From JBHHYN01 sp046757565 (GTDB lineage Bacteria > Pseudomonadota > Gammaproteobacteria > Eutrophobiales > Eutrophobiaceae), in assembly GCA_046757565.1 (NCBI GenBank), contig JBHHYN010000044.1:1-20119 (forward strand): DNA of 20,119 nt, given 5' to 3'. The notes below the pieces were generated by a model. The model was not told the origin of the DNA, made no database searches, and worked only from the letters and a program-made list of their open reading frames with translations. The position numbers and the translations under genes were made by a program. This document shows positions 6,783-14,314 of this stretch, one piece after another. Numbering within the stretch: the first letter of the stretch is position 1; every line of letters starts with the position of its first letter.

Positions 6783-7624
6783 CAGTATCCTATTTTTTCA
6801 GCTCCGCCTGGCATGGAACTCGACTCCGGGGCAGGATCCTCAAACACGATCCTGTAGAGATCGGGGCGTCGGTCTTTCATTCCCCGGGCAAGATCCTCCA
6901 TTCGAACATAACAGGGTTGCCGCACGCCGTGGTAGAAGCGCGGCTTGCCGCAGGCGGCGAACCTGACGTCGATGCGTTCAAAAAGCTTGACAAGGGCGGG
7001 CTCGAGTATTGCCACGAGATAGGTGATCCCGTGCTTGCGCGCCATGAGATGGATCCCACGCATCAGACCGATCGAGATCCTGGGGACTGACCGTTCCTCC
7101 CCTTCCCAGATTACCTCGGATGGGTCCTTAGCATCTTCACCGGTGTCGTTGCGGATCGCCTGTAGAAGGAAGTGCTTGGCAACGGCAAAGCGTGAGATCT
7201 CGCCCACCTTTTCAGGCGCGGGTAAGTCTTCGGCAAATGGAAGGGGCCAGCCGGCCACTTCTTCGACCGGCAGGTCCGGCCGCTCCTCACCCTCGTTGGG
7301 GAGAACGAGTCGGACCGTCCCGATCAGCTGACCGGTAGGCCGATTAAAAAGCATCGCATGAGCTGACCGGTCGTCGAAGCGGTCGAACTCACGTTCGCTC
7401 TCGGCGTGGATCTCCTCACACCAGTGGCGCTCGACGCAATAGACCTGATAGCGCAGACGCTGGCAGCGCTCAACGTCCTCCGCCGTTTCGGCCAACCTGA
7501 CATCGAAGTTTTCATGGAAGACCTCGTACGAGACGCGGCTCGTGGGCGTGCCGTAACCTGTCGATTGCATTTCGTTAGTTCGATGCTCGGGCATAAAGGT
7601 CCAAATCGGATGGATCATCCGCAT
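6782..7624 (-). CDS. Exosortase/PEP-CTERM-associated N-acyltransferase (GNAT-like, autoinducer-synthase-like)
   Basis: A 280-residue member of the family commonly annotated as PEP-CTERM/exosortase system-associated acyltransferase, distantly related to acyl-homoserine-lactone and N-acyl amino-acid synthases. Typical elements are the FDVRLAETAEDVERCQRLRYQVYCVERHW segment near 39-67 (arginine-aromatic core), FDDRSAHAMLF and GTVRLVLPN strands, the EISRFAV motif, and a late segment VAILEPALVKLFERIDVRF. Established knowledge: family members usually sit beside exosortase genes in exopolysaccharide/PEP-CTERM gene sets; their product is not firmly known. No exosortase or PEP-CTERM protein is visible here. 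The start is uncertain: ATGs at residues 1, 3, 11 and 19 lack a clear Shine-Dalgarno, and a TACAAT sequence only a few bases before the first ATG suggests a later start. It overlaps the downstream methyltransferase by one base. Confidence 0.85.
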   Translation of the reverse strand: MRMIHPIWTFMPEHRTNEMQSTGYGTPTSRVSYEVFHENFDVRLAETAEDVERCQRLRYQVYCVERHWCEEIHAESEREFDRFDDRSAHAMLFNRPTGQLIGTVRLVLPNEGEERPDLPVEEVAGWPLPFAEDLPAPEKVGEISRFAVAKHFLLQAIRNDTGEDAKDPSEVIWEGEERSVPRISIGLMRGIHLMARKHGITYLVAILEPALVKLFERIDVRFAACGKPRFYHGVRQPCYVRMEDLARGMKDRRPDLYRIVFEDPAPESSSMPGGAEKIGY

Positions 7625-7677
7625 GAAATTGTAACATGAATACAGGAAACCCTATGATTTTTGAAGCGAGGAACAGC

Positions 7678-7821
7678 ATGAGTAATCAGAAACCCCTTAA
7701 AGCGACAGGAGCTGACCCGGCCGATATATTTCAAACACCGGCAGAGGGAAAACTCATTCCCGAACTCGGAAACAACTTTAATCAAAACGTCTCGACGCAG
7801 ATTGAATTTCCAATCCCTTGA
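7678..7821 (+). CDS. Possible small protein (47 aa), unrecognised
   Basis: A short frame starting MSNQKPLKATGADPADIFQT, hydrophilic, without signal peptide, membrane segment or cysteine. The ATG at 7678 has GAGGAA (7668-7673) at good spacing; in-frame ATGs at 7654 (preceded by AGGAAA) and 7636 would lengthen it to 55 or 61 residues. It lies in the gap between the divergent acyltransferase and the convergent bioA, and its last 44 bases overlap the bioA 3' end. It could be a real small gene, or chance coding with fortuitous purine runs. No homologue is recognised. Confidence 0.35.
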   Translation: MSNQKPLKATGADPADIFQTPAEGKLIPELGNNFNQNVSTQIEFPIP

Positions 7822-9094
7822 CAACGTCATACACCGCCGTCGTCAGGGTGTTGAGATCATCCTCATCGATAATATATGGCGGCATGAGGTAGATCAGCCT
7901 CCCAAAAGGCCGTACCCAGACCCCGCGTTTGACAAACTCATGAGGGATTGACTGCATGTCAACCGGCTTGTCGACCTCGACCACACCGATGCCGCCCAAT
8001 ACACGCACATCGGATACATGCTCAAGCTCCAGGCAGCGTTCAAGTCCGGACCGTAATTGTACTTCGATTGTCCGAATACGTTCCAGCCAGGGCCGGGAGA
8101 GCAGGAGATTAATGCTGGCAAGGGCAACGGAGCAGGCCAGGGGGTTCGCCATGAATGTGGGGCCATGCATGAAGATCCCCTTGCCGTTAGCGGAGATACC
8201 CCCGGCAACCTCCGGGGTCGTCAGTGTAGCGGCCAATGACAGATACCCCCCCGTCAACGCCTTGCCGGTACACATGATGTCAGCGGCCACACCGGCATGC
8301 TCGCAGGCAAATAACCTGCCGGTACGTCCAAACCCTGTTGCAATTTCATCCAGGATTAACAACACCTGATAGTCATCGCACAACTCCCTGACCCGGCGCA
8401 GGTAGTCTGCTGAGTAAAACCACATGGCCCCGGCGCCCTGGACGATGGGTTCCAGAATGACAGCGGCGATCTCTTCATGGTGCTCACTGATAAGCGTCTT
8501 GAACGAATCAATATCATCTTCCCGCCATGGTGCGCCAAAACGGGTGCGGGGGGCGTCGGAAAAGAAGTGCTGCGTCAGCACCCCGTTAAACAAAGCATGC
8601 ATCCCGGTCACGGGATCACACACTGCCATGGCCCCGAAGGTATCTCCATGATAACCCTGACGCACCGTCAGCAGTTTCTGTTTCGCCGGCCGGCCCAAGG
8701 CCGCCCAGTATTGAATAGCCATCTTGATTGCGACTTCAACGGAAACCGAACCGGAGTCGCTGAAAAATACCGTTTGCAATGGGCCCGGGGTCAACCCTGC
8801 CAGTTTTTCTGCAAGCGCCGTAGCAGGTGGGTGGGTCAGGCCGCCAAACATGACATGGGCCATGGTCTGTAATTGCTGCTCTACGGCGCTATTCAATACG
8901 GGATGGTTATAACCATGGATAGCGCACCACCAGGATGCCATACCGTCAATGAGTTCACGACCGTCTGCCAGTTTAATACGGGTGCCCGCGGCTGATACCA
9001 CGGGAAACACCGGCGGGGCGTTTACCATTGAGGCATAAGGGTGCCAGACATGGGCCCGGTCAATATTCATCAACTTGTCGTATTCTGTTTTCAT
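7778..9094 (-). CDS. bioA: Adenosylmethionine-8-amino-7-oxononanoate aminotransferase (biotin synthesis)
   Basis: PLP-dependent class III aminotransferase that converts 7-keto-8-aminopelargonate to 7,8-diaminopelargonate using S-adenosylmethionine as amino donor, the antepenultimate step of biotin synthesis. At 438 residues it matches BioA. Visible family features: VWHPYASM near 16-23, the tryptophan pair in DGMASWWCAIHGYNHP (50-64), the cofactor phosphate-binding SDSGSVSVEVA (112-122), GYHGDTFGAM (148-156), LILDEIATGFGRTGR with D249, and the PLP lysine K278 in CTGKALTGGY. The glycine-rich GPTFMANPLACSVA follows. The neighbours are not other bio genes, so it is a stand-alone copy, with a 140-bp intergenic region shared with the divergent quinone oxidoreductase gene. 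The 3' end overlaps a possible small plus-strand ORF. Confidence 0.95.
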   Translation of the reverse strand: MKTEYDKLMNIDRAHVWHPYASMVNAPPVFPVVSAAGTRIKLADGRELIDGMASWWCAIHGYNHPVLNSAVEQQLQTMAHVMFGGLTHPPATALAEKLAGLTPGPLQTVFFSDSGSVSVEVAIKMAIQYWAALGRPAKQKLLTVRQGYHGDTFGAMAVCDPVTGMHALFNGVLTQHFFSDAPRTRFGAPWREDDIDSFKTLISEHHEEIAAVILEPIVQGAGAMWFYSADYLRRVRELCDDYQVLLILDEIATGFGRTGRLFACEHAGVAADIMCTGKALTGGYLSLAATLTTPEVAGGISANGKGIFMHGPTFMANPLACSVALASINLLLSRPWLERIRTIEVQLRSGLERCLELEHVSDVRVLGGIGVVEVDKPVDMQSIPHEFVKRGVWVRPFGRLIYLMPPYIIDEDDLNTLTTAVYDVVKGLEIQSASRRFD

Positions 9095-9234
9095 CCTGCT
9101 GACTGCCGCCCTCTGTAAATCTGTATCCTACACGCTTTTAGGCGTAGTAAAACAATCCGACTGGTGTCGTCAGCGGCCCATGTAAGATAAACTCCCTGCA
9201 TAATCATGTAATGGGGCGATAACATTCGGAACAG

Positions 9235-10212
9235 ATGAAATTTATCGAGATCAAACAGTTCGGTGGTCCCGACGTCATGATGTTGGCTGAGGGGGAAATA
9301 CCCTCACCCGGCCCCGGACAGGTATTGATTCAGGTTGCCGCGGCCGGCGTCAACCGGCCTGATCTGTTTCAACGCCAGGGGCACTATCCTCCCCCTGCCG
9401 GCGCGTCAGACATTCCCGGGCTGGAGGTCGCCGGTGAAGTAATCAAGATCGCAGATGATGTGGAATCACCACAGGTCGGCGACGAGGTATGTGTCCTGGT
9501 TACCGGCGGCGGTTATGCCGAGTATATCATCGCAGAGGCGCCAATATGTTTGCCGGTCCCGAAAGGTTTAACCGCTGTTGAAGCGGCTGCGATACCGGAG
9601 ACCTTCTTTACTGTCTGGAGTAATGTGTTTGAACGCGCAGCCTTACAGGCCGGCGAAAGTCTGCTGGTGCACGGGGGCAGCAGCGGCATCGGTACCACTG
9701 CCATTCAACTCGGCAAGGCGTTTGGGGCACGGGTATTTGCAACCGCAGGAAGTAAGGAGAAATGCGAAGCCTGCCGGCGCCTGGGCGCCATGCTTGCCAT
9801 TAATTACAAGGAAAAGGACTTTGTGGCTGAATGCAAGGCGGCGACAGATGATAAAGGGATCGATGTAATCCTGGACATGGTTGCCGGCGACTATATAGGC
9901 AGAGACATCAAACTGGCGGCAGTGGAGGGCCGTATTATCATCATCGCGGGACTGCAGGGATACCGTACCGAAATCGATCTTTTTCCGTTGATGCTGAAGC
10001 GGCTCTATCTTACGGGCTCGACCTTGCGGGCCAGATCGGTGGAATTCAAGGCGGACATCGCCCGGAAACTGAAACAACATGTCTGGCCCATCCTGGAAAC
10101 CGGCGAGGTAAAGCCCGTTATCTACCGGACCTTCCCCCTTGGGCAGGCCGCTGAGGCGCACCGGGTCATGGAATCCAGCCGGCATATCGGCAAAATTGTA
10201 TTACTTCCTTGA
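9235..10212 (+). CDS. NAD(P)H:quinone oxidoreductase, zinc-less MDR family (PIG3/QOR-like)
   Basis: A 325-residue medium-chain reductase of the quinone oxidoreductase group, a cytoplasmic enzyme likely reducing quinones or enones with NADPH. The GroES-like N-terminal domain contains AAGVNRPDLFQRQGHYPPPAGASDIPG-type residues (about 37-62), characteristic of the PIG3 subgroup. The structural/catalytic zinc cysteines of alcohol dehydrogenases are absent. The Rossmann loop is LLVHGGSSGIGTTAIQLGKA (143-162), and ATAGSKEKCEACRRLGA follows as the cofactor-specificity strand. The start ATG has a GGAAC a few bases upstream. It is transcribed alone or with the ferredoxin 94 bp downstream, although a separate promoter-like sequence overlaps its 3' end. 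The physiological substrate is not evident. Confidence 0.9.
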   Translation: MKFIEIKQFGGPDVMMLAEGEIPSPGPGQVLIQVAAAGVNRPDLFQRQGHYPPPAGASDIPGLEVAGEVIKIADDVESPQVGDEVCVLVTGGGYAEYIIAEAPICLPVPKGLTAVEAAAIPETFFTVWSNVFERAALQAGESLLVHGGSSGIGTTAIQLGKAFGARVFATAGSKEKCEACRRLGAMLAINYKEKDFVAECKAATDDKGIDVILDMVAGDYIGRDIKLAAVEGRIIIIAGLQGYRTEIDLFPLMLKRLYLTGSTLRARSVEFKADIARKLKQHVWPILETGEVKPVIYRTFPLGQAAEAHRVMESSRHIGKIVLLP

Positions 10213-10225
10213 ATCTCCTTATAAT
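10196..10225 (+). promoter_or_regulatory. Candidate sigma70-type promoter for the ferredoxin gene
   Basis: TTGTAT (10196-10201) and a perfect TATAAT (10220-10225) are separated by 18 bases, straddling the end of the quinone oxidoreductase gene. The predicted transcript would have a leader of about 70 bases before the ferredoxin ATG. Pattern match only. Confidence 0.4.
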
Positions 10226-10305
10226 CCCTTGCTTTTATTATGGAAAGTCTCCGCGCTACACGGCACCTTCCCGACCTGAAAATAATCCGATAGAGATAAC
10301 AATAA

Positions 10306-10626
10306 ATGGCTAAAATTAAATTCATGGCCTTCGATGGCACAGAAACTGAAATCGATGCCGATAACGGGACAAGCATCATGAGAGCAGCTGTCAATAATGG
10401 TGTGCCGGGAATTATTGCGGAGTGTGGCGGTGCGTGCTGTTGCGCTACCTGTCACGTCTATTTTGACTCCGAGTGGAGCGCGAAGCTCCCCGAGCCGCAC
10501 AAGACGGAGAAAGACATGCTGGAATTTGTTATGGAACAGAAGGAGACGAGCCGCCTTGCCTGCCAGATAGAGATGAGTGACGATCTGGATGGCATAATCG
10601 TCTATACCCCTCAATCCCAGTACTAA
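10306..10626 (+). CDS. [2Fe-2S] ferredoxin, adrenodoxin/putidaredoxin type
   Basis: A 106-residue soluble electron carrier. The cluster ligands fit the adrenodoxin-type spacing C-x5-C-x2-C...C: C40, C46 and C49 within AECGGACCCATCHVY, and the fourth in RLACQIEMSDDLDG (about C86). Two extra cysteines (C44, C45) lie in the binding loop, giving an unusual CCC run. The C-terminus IVYTPQSQY resembles that of ferredoxins serving P450s and ring-hydroxylating systems. The FAD reductase at 4683-5921 is the natural electron donor by family; the acceptor is not in the window. The ATG at 10306 is the only sensible start, with only a weak purine run upstream. The next gene follows after 25 bases, so they may share a transcript. 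Confidence 0.94.
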   Translation: MAKIKFMAFDGTETEIDADNGTSIMRAAVNNGVPGIIAECGGACCCATCHVYFDSEWSAKLPEPHKTEKDMLEFVMEQKETSRLACQIEMSDDLDGIIVYTPQSQY

Positions 10627-10651
10627 CCCGCACTGTTCCCTGAACAAAACC

Positions 10652-11260
10652 ATGTTTCTTAATCGCGCCAACGAGATTCTTTCACCCGGTTACCTCCCCT
10701 TCGAAACCGGTTACAGACGGCTTGATGCCGTGCAGATAGAAATCGCCTGCCTGCATCGCCTGCACGGCAGCAACGGAAAGATGCTGGAGTGGTGGACAAG
10801 GCGGATAGGGATGGATGACTGGCTGGCCCGCCAGCACCCCGGCGCCCGGTTAGTGGAATGGGTCGAAAAACCGGTCGGCAATGAATACATCGGTGCGAAA
10901 TACATCGTTCAGGTCGGGCATCGCAAGTGGCTTGTCAGTTACCACAGCGCTGCGGAAATGGTCGATACCTCCCTGTTCGAATCCAACCATATCACCTTTG
11001 CTACCAGCGCCAGGATTGGCTCCAAAGAGGCGCCGTACTGGGCCGGGAAATTTCTACAGGTTTGCCGCGATACGGATTTTGGTTGTGAAGTGCGCAATCG
11101 CTACTGGTTCGGTGATACCGGGCTGAAAGACAAGTCGCCCAATGCCGACAGCATTGCGCAGGTCACCGATCAGAAATTTGCCGCCGGTATGATCGCCTAC
11201 GATCTGGAGGGCATGGAGAACCTGGAATCCTTCCTGCCCGATGTGTACGCAAAACGTTAA
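10652..11260 (+). CDS. Uncharacterised soluble protein, possibly distant DAPG/phloretin-hydrolase-like
   Basis: A 202-residue protein without signal peptide or membrane helix, rich in aromatic residues. I do not recognise it firmly. Segments MLEWWTRRIGMDDWL (44-58), GCEVRNRYWFGD (144-155) and MENLESFLPDVYAKR at the C-terminus recall, from memory, the DAPG/phloretin hydrolase family (C-C bond hydrolases with a His/Glu zinc site). If so, the usual C-terminal His-x3-Glu before the NL-x-x-FLP stretch appears to be Tyr and Gly here, so the metal site may be lost or my alignment wrong. It starts 25 bases after the ferredoxin stop and probably shares its transcript, so a redox- or catabolism-linked role is possible. 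It is convergent with the thiolase gene, with 16 bases between. Confidence 0.8.
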   Translation: MFLNRANEILSPGYLPFETGYRRLDAVQIEIACLHRLHGSNGKMLEWWTRRIGMDDWLARQHPGARLVEWVEKPVGNEYIGAKYIVQVGHRKWLVSYHSAAEMVDTSLFESNHITFATSARIGSKEAPYWAGKFLQVCRDTDFGCEVRNRYWFGDTGLKDKSPNADSIAQVTDQKFAAGMIAYDLEGMENLESFLPDVYAKR

Positions 11261-11276
11261 GTCATTACCGGACTTC

Positions 11277-12488
11277 TTATCCCTGCATTCGCTCAAGAAC
11301 GAGGGCAATCCCCTGCCCCACACCGATACAGAGCGTCACCAGGGCATAGCGGCCCTCGATCCGCTCCAGTTGCCGCATTGCCGTCAACACCAGACGGATG
11401 CCGGAGGCCCCTAATGGATGACCGACCGCAATGGCGCCGCCGTTGGGATTAACACGTGCATCATCAACAGGGATGTCCAGTTGTTTCAGGCAGCCCAATA
11501 CCTGGGTTGCAAAGGCCTCATTCAATTCAATAACATCCATATCGCCCAGAGAGAGACCGGACCGTTGCAACGCCTTTCGGGAAGCCGCTACCGGCCCCAG
11601 ACCCATAACCCGCGGATCGACGCCGGCAACAGCTCCGGCAAGAATTCGCGCCCGGGGATTCAGGCCAAGTTTTTTTTCCATGCCGGCGTTACCCAGCAGC
11701 AAGGCGCCGGCGCCGTCATTAATACCGGAGGCATTACCCGCTGTCACCACCCCCCCTGCATACAGGGGCCTTAATGCAGCGAGTTTTTCCAGGGAAGTAT
11801 CGGGCCGTGGATGTTCATCCTCATCGACGATATGCGCCGGGTCCTTGCGGCGCGCCGCGGGGACTTCAACCGGCATGATCTCCTCCCTGAAAAATCCATC
11901 AGCCCTGGCAGCGGCGTATCTCTGTTGTGAAGTCCAGGCATAGGCATCACTCTCCTCGCGGCTGATGTGCAGATCCCTGCCGATATTATCGGCCGTTTCC
12001 GGCATGGTATCGGCGCCAAACTCGTTCAGTAACCGCTTATTCGGGAAACGCCAGCCGATAGTGGAATCTTCCATTACCTGCGTGCGTGCATAGGCAGATC
12101 CGGCCTTGCTCACCACCCAGGGTGCACGGCTCATGCTCTCTACACCGGCCGCGATGATCAACTCCCCCTCTTCGCATTTTATAGCGCGTGCTGCATCCAC
12201 TACCGCCGCGGCACCACTACCGCACAGCCTGTTGAGGGTAATACCTGCCACGCTGGCGGGCAAACCGGCCAGAAGCACCGCCGTACGGGCCACATTCCGT
12301 GAGTCTTCACCAGCCTGATTGGTATCGCCGGCGACGACATCCTCGACTTGAGCGCCATCAAAACCGTTGCGGCTGATGAGTTCACGAATGGGGCCGGCCA
12401 GTAATTCATCGGTACGCAATGCGGCCAGGACACCGCCGTGGCGTCCGAACGCAGTCCTGATGCCATCATAAATAAATGCCTCGCTCAT
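11277..12488 (-). CDS. Acetyl-CoA acyltransferase, 3-oxoadipyl-CoA-thiolase-like
   Basis: Degradative thiolase that cleaves a 3-oxoacyl-CoA to acetyl-CoA and a shortened acyl-CoA in the cytoplasm. All catalytic residues of the family are visible: nucleophile C89 in LNRLCGSG, H357 in GHPLGASGIR and C387 in LCIGVGQG. The 403-residue length is normal. The N-terminus (EAFIYDGIRTAFGRHGG) resembles PaaJ/PcaF enzymes acting on 3-oxoadipyl-CoA, but substrate choice within the thiolases is not reliable by eye, so no symbol is given. The ATG has AGGAG about nine bases upstream. It follows the 3-hydroxyacyl-CoA dehydrogenase gene by 15 bases, so the pair would perform the last two steps of beta-oxidation of one substrate. 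The gene is second in the operon divergent from the IclR regulator. Confidence 0.93.
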   Translation of the reverse strand: MSEAFIYDGIRTAFGRHGGVLAALRTDELLAGPIRELISRNGFDGAQVEDVVAGDTNQAGEDSRNVARTAVLLAGLPASVAGITLNRLCGSGAAAVVDAARAIKCEEGELIIAAGVESMSRAPWVVSKAGSAYARTQVMEDSTIGWRFPNKRLLNEFGADTMPETADNIGRDLHISREESDAYAWTSQQRYAAARADGFFREEIMPVEVPAARRKDPAHIVDEDEHPRPDTSLEKLAALRPLYAGGVVTAGNASGINDGAGALLLGNAGMEKKLGLNPRARILAGAVAGVDPRVMGLGPVAASRKALQRSGLSLGDMDVIELNEAFATQVLGCLKQLDIPVDDARVNPNGGAIAVGHPLGASGIRLVLTAMRQLERIEGRYALVTLCIGVGQGIALVLERMQG

Positions 12489-12503
12489 TTCTTCGTTCTC
12501 CTG

Positions 12504-14045
12504 TCAGGGACAATCCTCATGGATAGCGGGATGTAATAACGACAATCCCAGTTGCGCCCGCCGCCGCAACCATGGACTCGGTCGGTAGCGCGGCTCCTGA
12601 TAGCACTCCTGCATGTGGTCGAGTATATCCAGGATTACCCCGGCGCCCACTTCGTCACCCAATGCCAGAGGTCCTTTCGGGTAACCGAGCCCAAGTTGTG
12701 CGCCGGTATCGATGTCCGCCGGTGCAGCTATCCCCTGCTGGGCAATATCACAGGCGGTATTGACGATATTGGCAACGATACGTTGTGCAATAAACCCGGC
12801 GCTGTCATGGATAATTGAGACTGAACGGCCTGTCTTTGCCAGGGCCGCCCAGGCTGTCTGGATAACTGCGCTGTCCGTGGCCGGATTGGTCATCAGGCAG
12901 ATACGCTTGTCCGAAAGAAACCGGGCATCCACTGCGAGCGTCTGTACCGGATCCAGATGTTCCCGGACGCAAGCAGTGCTTGTATCCCAACCCAGTGGTG
13001 TCACCATGGCAACAGTGTCCTGCTGTGGCCGTTCCCCCGTATCCAGATCCGCCCCCGCCTGTCGCAGCAGGGAGACGATCTGGCCGGCCAGATCAGGGAT
13101 GGCCTGACTCACCCAGAAGCGCGCATTGACCCGGCAGGCCGGCGCTGGCGGCTCCTCCGGGACCAACTTTTTTCCATCAACATAGGTGTAGAACCCCGCT
13201 CCGCTCTTCCGGCCTAACAGGCCGGCAAGGTAGCGCTGACGTAACGCGGGGGTCGGACGCAGGCGTGGATCATGGAAATACTGGTTATAGATCTGCTCGC
13301 TAACGGGCCAGGTCACATCAAGAGCGGTAAGGTCCATTAACTCAAACGGGCCCATGCGCAATCCAATGCAGTCGCGCACCACCGCATCGACGACGTGCGG
13401 CGCGCAGATCCTTTCGAATATAATCCGCAGTCCTTCCGTATTCAGGCCGCGTCCCGTGTGGTTGACCAGAAAGCCCGGTGAATCGTTCACAGACACCGGG
13501 GTATGCCCCATGCGTTTGACCAGGGCCAGGAGTTGCTCAATGACGTCCGCTTGCGTGCGCAGCCCGGCGACGACCTCGACCAGTTTCATCAAGGGTACCG
13601 GGTTAAAGAAATGACAGCCCGCCACCCGGCCCTGTTTTTCACAGGCCGTCGCCACGGCGGTGATTGAGAGTGAGGAAGTATTGCTGGCAAGAATACACTC
13701 CTCAGAGACGATGTCTTGTAATGCCTCAAACAGCGCTTGCTTGACCTCCAGCTTCTCTACAACCGCTTCAATGACCAGATCGGCCCCTGCGAGCCCGGCC
13801 AGATCCGGTGAAATGGTGATACAGGCCTTGCTGTTATCGGCATCCGACGAACTCATGCGGCCTTTCTCAACGGCCCTGTCCAGCATCTTGTGAATAAATT
13901 CTACGGCAGCTTCGCTGGCCGTCCCGGCCACATCATTAAGCATGACAGTGAGCCCGGCCGTCGCCGCAAGCTGGGCAATACCCCGTCCCATGGCGCCGGC
14001 GCCGATAATACCAATGGTCAGCGGATCCGTTGCGAAGTCTTTCAT
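12504..14045 (-). CDS. 3-hydroxyacyl-CoA dehydrogenase, PaaH/PaaC-like two-domain type
   Basis: NAD-dependent oxidation of a 3-hydroxyacyl-CoA to the 3-oxoacyl-CoA, the substrate of the thiolase encoded next. The protein is 513 residues: an N-terminal Rossmann domain with IGIIGAGAMGRGIAQ (11-25), catalytic H145 and E157 in AGCHFFNPVPLMKLVEVV, and NDSPGFLVN (start of the first C-terminal dehydrogenase domain). A second, repeated C-terminal domain (about 395-505) carries HDSAGFIAQRIV and LGYPKGPLALGDEVG. Duplicated C-terminal domains and this length match PaaH/PaaC of phenylacetate degradation rather than the fused FadB type, which would also hold an enoyl-CoA hydratase. It is first in the minus-strand operon, transcribed from the 269-bp region shared with the IclR gene, and is probably controlled by that regulator. 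Confidence 0.92.
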   Translation of the reverse strand: MKDFATDPLTIGIIGAGAMGRGIAQLAATAGLTVMLNDVAGTASEAAVEFIHKMLDRAVEKGRMSSSDADNSKACITISPDLAGLAGADLVIEAVVEKLEVKQALFEALQDIVSEECILASNTSSLSITAVATACEKQGRVAGCHFFNPVPLMKLVEVVAGLRTQADVIEQLLALVKRMGHTPVSVNDSPGFLVNHTGRGLNTEGLRIIFERICAPHVVDAVVRDCIGLRMGPFELMDLTALDVTWPVSEQIYNQYFHDPRLRPTPALRQRYLAGLLGRKSGAGFYTYVDGKKLVPEEPPAPACRVNARFWVSQAIPDLAGQIVSLLRQAGADLDTGERPQQDTVAMVTPLGWDTSTACVREHLDPVQTLAVDARFLSDKRICLMTNPATDSAVIQTAWAALAKTGRSVSIIHDSAGFIAQRIVANIVNTACDIAQQGIAAPADIDTGAQLGLGYPKGPLALGDEVGAGVILDILDHMQECYQEPRYRPSPWLRRRAQLGLSLLHPAIHEDCP

Positions 14046-14158
14046 GCGTGCTCCTTAAAAAATAACGGCTGCAGAGTGGTTAAAGATGCCCTCAGGTATG
14101 ATGCGGGGGAAGCACCGCTTACCGGGCCAGGGTGTCATGGTGTACGATTATCCAAAAT

Positions 14159-14198
14159 ATATTTCAATATACGAAATATTATGTTATATATATTTCGT
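14159..14198. promoter_or_regulatory. Candidate IclR-family operator: three ATATTTC half-sites
   Basis: ACGAAATAT (14171-14179) and ATATTTCGT (14190-14198) form a perfect inverted repeat with a 10-bp spacer. A third copy, ATATTTC (14159-14165), is in direct orientation 31 bp before the right arm. The site is central in the gap between the divergent paaH-like and iclR genes (about 130-140 bp from each start). Known IclR-family regulators of aromatic catabolism such as PcaU bind a palindrome plus an extra direct repeat, so this arrangement is suggestive. The AT-rich background weakens the case. Confidence 0.5.
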
Positions 14199-14237
14199 TA
14201 ACTGCCATTATAGAGTGTAAGTAAAATATTTCCATCA

Positions 14238-14279
14238 GCCACCTGGTTATAATTCGTCCGCCACGTCATTCCAGGTGGC
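14238..14279. promoter_or_regulatory. 9-bp inverted repeat enclosing a TATAAT box, upstream of iclR-type gene
   Basis: GCCACCTGG (14238-14246) and CCAGGTGGC (14271-14279) are exact reverse complements, 24 bases apart. TATAAT (14248-14253) sits just inside the left arm and could be the -10 box of the regulator gene, giving a start of transcription near 14260; no good -35 box is visible. The repeat may be an autoregulatory operator or a leader hairpin. Confidence 0.4.
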
Positions 14280-14314
14280 GTGCAATGTACTCCAGCGATT
14301 TGTGAAACTGATCC

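Noticed and set aside
11259..11275. Small inverted repeat AAGTC/GACTT at the convergent ends of the 10652 gene and the thiolase gene
   Set aside because: A 5-bp stem without T-runs on either side is too weak to call a bidirectional terminator.
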